The translations under genes and the position numbers were made by a program. The notes beneath the pieces were generated by a model, which did not search any database, had not been told where the DNA came from, and saw only the letters and a list, made by a program, of their open reading frames with translations. From NCBI GenBank assembly GCA_001430745.1, contig KQ481977.1, forward strand, positions 733,564 to 754,724: a stretch of DNA of 21,161 nt. The letters are read 5' to 3'. How positions within the stretch are numbered: position 1 is the first letter of the stretch; each line of letters opens with the position of its first letter. The stretch comes from Auxenochlorella pyrenoidosa (lineage: Eukaryota; Chlorophyta; Trebouxiophyceae; Chlorellales; Chlorellaceae). Below are positions 18,247 through 21,161 of this stretch, piece after piece.

Positions 18247-20952
18247 ATGGCGGCACTGCTGTTTCTCGCCAGCGCATTCGCCGCCATGGCGCGCGATCCA
18301 AGCGCCGTCAGCTTGGAAACCTTCGTCCTGCACTCGCTGAGCTCGATAGCCCAGGAGTGTAGCGGCAGGGCGCCTGCGCAGAAGGAAGTGCGGCAGGCGG
18401 CGATCAAGTTGCTTGGTGAGCTTGCTGCAGCGCACGGCCGCTCCCTCGGTCCGATCGGTCAGCAGCCCAGGTTGCTCACTACCCGGCGCCCCTGCCCTGC
18501 AGAGGAGCTTGGAGTGGCCGACTTTGGCAAGCCAGGCAGCCGGCTGAGCGTGCCGTTTCCCCAGGATGTCACGGCACAGGTGCAGCCCCGCCGCTGGGAC
18601 CGGCAGCGGGTTGCCGCCGATGGGCTGCACCCAGCTTTGCCCCATCAAAAATGCACGCGTGCACCGCCTCAGCCTGCCTGCTACTGTATTGCGCGTGCGC
18701 AATGCCGCCCCCTGCTCCCCGTGCCACGTGCAGCTCCTGGGCGTGCTGCGCGGCGCGCTGGCGCTGGGCAACCCCAAGCTGGCAGAGCCTGCGCTGAGCT
18801 GCATGCACAAGCTGGTGGCCTATGCCTACCTGCAAGGGGAGACCGGGCCCAGCGGCCGGCTGGACGACGACAGCAGCATCGTGACGCAGGCAGGGGAGGG
18901 TGCCGGCGCAGGCTGGTGGCAGTTGTTGCTGCCTGCACAGAGGGCGCGGCCGCATGGGCCCAGCTGGCCGGGCAGGCATGGCGGGCAATGCCAGTGCATG
19001 GACAGGGCAGGCATGAGCAGATGGAGGCATGCAGGCGCTGTTTTGGCAACCATCCGAGATGGGGTTGTGTTGCGCTCAAGCACCCTGCACGGCCCTCCCC
19101 TTCAGGTTGTGGCCCTCACTGCCAAATGTGGCGAGAGCAGCACTGCGGGCACGCAGCTGCAGGTGGTCAAGGCGCTGCTGACCTACGTCACAGGCAAGGC
19201 CGGGGGTGGCCTGCGCGCTGCCGCGGGCAGGGTCGCCCTCGTCTGCCTGCCTTCCACGCACCCGCCATGCAGCTCGACCGTACCACTGGCACGGTAAACT
19301 GGCAATGGTCGCATGCTTCCTCCTCATGTAAAGCATGGCTCCGCGTCCCCCCCACCCCCACCCACCCCACCCCCCTCGACCTGCAGCCGAGCACTTTTTG
19401 GCGCACGGCGACTGCCTCATGCAGGCGGTGCGCGCCGTGTTCAACCTCGCCATCGGCGCCGAGGCGGCAGACATCAAGAACACGGCGCGCTCAGCGCTGC
19501 TGCAGATGGTCAACACCGTGCTCAAGCGCGTGGGGCAGCAGATCCTGGTGGGTGCTGCGGGGCGGCGGCAGCGGTGGGCCCTGGCCCTGGCGGAGGCTGA
19601 GCAGGTGCTGGCAGGTGGCGCAGATGGGTTGCCTGGGTTGACTGTCAGCAGCACTGCAGCGCGTGGGGTGGGCCAGCAGACCTGTGGCCGCTGCAGGCAG
19701 TGCTGCTGTGCCTTGCTGCGTTCACATTTGGCAACCGGCAAGCTGTTGCCTTTCTCGATGGTTTGCTTTGAAGCGGCCATAGCCCTCGCCCCTGCCTGCC
19801 TGCAGAGCCCAAACGGTACCCCGCTGCCAAGCCCCGCTGCCACCTACTTCCGGCCCCTCCATGCCGGCAGCACTGGCAGCGCCAGCACAGAGAATGTCAC
19901 CAATGCAGCAGCCAATGCAGCTCCGTCAACCGCCTCTGCGGATCAGGCGGGCGGCGGCGATGGCAGCAGCGCTGTCGGCGGCAGCAGCAAGGGCGCCCCC
20001 TCGGCGCCCTCCTCGGTGCAGGGAGGGCCGGCAGGACCGGGCAGCACGGCCAGCATCGGAGGCGGCGGGCTGAGCCAGGCGCCGTCGGATGCCGACCTGC
20101 CGGCCCAGCAGCACCCAAGTGGATCGCCCAAGCAGCCGCTGTCACCCGCTGAGAGCGGCCGCCTTATGCAGGCCCTGTCGGCAGAAATGTCCATTGATGC
20201 GCCCGCCGGCAGCGGCGAAGCAGATGGGCGGCAGGGCGGAGAGCCGCTGCGGCTGGCACCGCCGGCTCCGCTGGCCCTGCCACCTGGCATTGCTGCCTCG
20301 CCGCCGGGCTCCTCTGCCGCCACCTCGCCTGCAGCTGGCCAGCTGGCCGGGCTGGGCAGCGCGCCCAGCACGGACATGGCGGAGGCTGCCGACGCCGCTG
20401 CCGTCGCTGCCGACATTGCCGAGCTGCAGGCCGCGCTGCCGCGCATCCAGACGTCGCCGCCCACGCCCACCCACGGCGGCGGCGCCGAGGAGGCGACCGC
20501 GGAGCAGTTTGTGGCGGCGGCGGTGCAGGCGGACGCGCGCACCGCCCAGCTGGCCAGCCTGGCGGAGCAGAGCGACCTGCGGGGCCTGGAGCGCGCGCTG
20601 GACAGCCTGCCGCAGGCGGAGCCCACGCCCGGCAGCCTGCCCAAGCTGACGCGGCAGGACACGCCGCCCGACCCGCGCCGGTGCGCGTGCAGGCGCGAGT
20701 GCTGCTGGGCACCCCACATGCTTGCGGGCTGGCCTCAGGTTTCGCCCCGCTGGAAGGTAGTCGTGCTATGCTGGGGCCAGCTCGGCATCCTACTTCAGGG
20801 GCAGGCGTGGCGGGACAGCGACATGGCAGTGAACAGCGCTGGCTCTTCTCTTGACCTGCAGGGCGCTGATGCGCGACCGGCGCGCGGCTGCCTGGAAGCT
20901 GCTCACCGCCGTGGAGAAGGACGCCCTGATTGTCCTGACCGCCATGTGCAAG
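18247..20952 (+). CDS. BIG/Sec7-family ARF guanine-nucleotide exchange factor, N-terminal part
   Basis: Large ARF-GEFs of the BIG family activate ARF GTPases at the trans-Golgi and endosomes. Exons 18247-18415, 18503-18579, 18734-18889, 19106-19193, 19387-19547, 19806-20680 and 20862-20952 give 539 residues; the gene runs past the window, so the HUS remainder and Sec7 domain are not visible. The start MAALLFLASAFAAM resembles the plant BIG5 start and has a good context (GCAATGG); an in-frame upstream ATG at 18106 is the alternative. DCB domain motifs: PALSCMHKLVAYAYLQGE, LQVVKALLTYVT, HFLAHGDCLMQAVRAVFNLA, ALLQMVNTVLKR (residues ~1-217). Exon six is a ~290-residue Ala/Ser/Gly/Pro linker. The last exon, AAWKLLTAVEKDALIVLTAMCK, matches the family segment near LFRALCKL. 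The fourth and fifth exons join through a GC donor with ideal context (ACAG|GCAAGG). Confidence 0.88.
18890..19105 (+). other. GC-AG intron in BIG-like gene (intron 3)
   Basis: Donor CAG|GCAGGG, acceptor CCCTTCAG. Joining ...DDSSIVTQ to VVALTAKCGE gives the same length as plant and animal BIG proteins across this helix. Using the GT at 18881 would delete three residues from it. Confidence 0.6.
19194..19386 (+). other. GC-AG intron in BIG-like gene (intron 4)
   Basis: Donor ACAG|GCAAGG is close to the optimal GC-type consensus; the acceptor is GACCTGCAG. Phase 1 joining gives LLTYVTAEHFLAHGDCLM, which follows the BIG family without gap. The only nearby GT (in TACGTC) gives the wrong phase. 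Confidence 0.78.
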
Positions 20953-21161
20953 GCACGTCGCCGCGGCGGGTGCCGCCTGCATCGCCTGCAGCCTGGTTCC
21001 CCCTGGCACGCCGCGCACAGTTCCTCAGCATGCTTGCCGTGCCGCACCTCGGTGCTGGTCCCTCCCCTGGATGAGCCCCCCCCCCCCCCCCCTTAACCCA
21101 CACACCCACACACACGCACACAAACGCGACGAGGCGGGGGGGGGGGGGGGCGACACACACA
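20953..21161 (+). other. Start of the next BIG-like intron, probable GC donor
   Basis: After TAMCK the sequence reads AAG|GCACGT. A GT four bases further (GTCGCC) is the competing donor in a different phase. The next exon lies outside the window, so the choice cannot be settled here. Confidence 0.4.
21076..21161 (+). repeat. C17 run, (CA)n and G15 run at window end
   Basis: C-run 21076-21092, CA-rich 21098-21125 and G-run 21136-21150, then CA again. The tract lies in a BIG-like intron, with C and CA on the sense strand as in the other tracts. The C and G runs are complementary and could form a stem of up to 15 bp around a ~43-nt loop. Confidence 0.85.

Overview
This is nuclear DNA from a GC-rich eukaryote with intron-dense genes. 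It most resembles a Trebouxiophyceae-type (Chlorella-like) green alga. That placement is inference from gene content, very high GC, Ala/Gln/Gly-rich proteins, short spliceosomal introns whose acceptors mostly end in TGCAG, and a plant/algal style BIG N-terminus. No bacterial operons, tRNA, rRNA, CRISPR array or transposase was seen. All splice sites below were placed by hand from donor/acceptor motifs, phase and family knowledge, without transcript data.

Layout. (1) 54-2507 (+): 3' part of the mitochondrial succinate dehydrogenase iron-sulfur subunit (SDHB), nine exons visible, 5' exons outside the window. (2) 3491-4549 (+): two-exon protein with a transit-peptide-like N-terminus, an acidic Ser tract and a C-terminal thioredoxin-like [2Fe-2S] ferredoxin domain. 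(3) 5237-7785 (+): unrecognised four-exon Ala/Gln-rich protein with 12-residue tandem repeats, basic clusters and a PIP-box-like motif. (4) 13150-8030 (-): 14-exon, membrane-anchored SGNH/GDSL-type hydrolase with a C-terminal extension. (5) 17280-14521 (-): eight-exon protein with two tandem SpoVS-like (Alba-superfold) domains behind an Arg/Ser/Glu-rich N-terminus. (6) 18247-20952 (+), continuing past the window: DCB domain, a long low-complexity linker and the start of the HUS-box region of a BIG/Sec7-type ARF guanine-nucleotide exchange factor.

The genes look like ordinary, functionally unrelated neighbours: respiration, plastid redox, a possible nuclear protein, secretory-pathway or surface esterase, putative nucleic-acid binding, Golgi/endosome trafficking. 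Genes 3 and 4 converge with a 244-bp gap. Genes 5 and 6 diverge from a shared intergenic region of about 970 bp.

The most striking signals are gene-structural. Seven of the 39 intron donors I can place read GC rather than GT, far above the roughly 1% usual in eukaryotes. Long C-runs and (CA)n tracts lie on the sense strand close to several 3' splice sites, in genes of both orientations. A G-quadruplex-type sequence with single-T loops sits 11 nt inside an SDHB intron. The tandem eukaryotic SpoVS protein with an RS-like head, ending in a 21-nt terminal exon, is the most interesting gene product.
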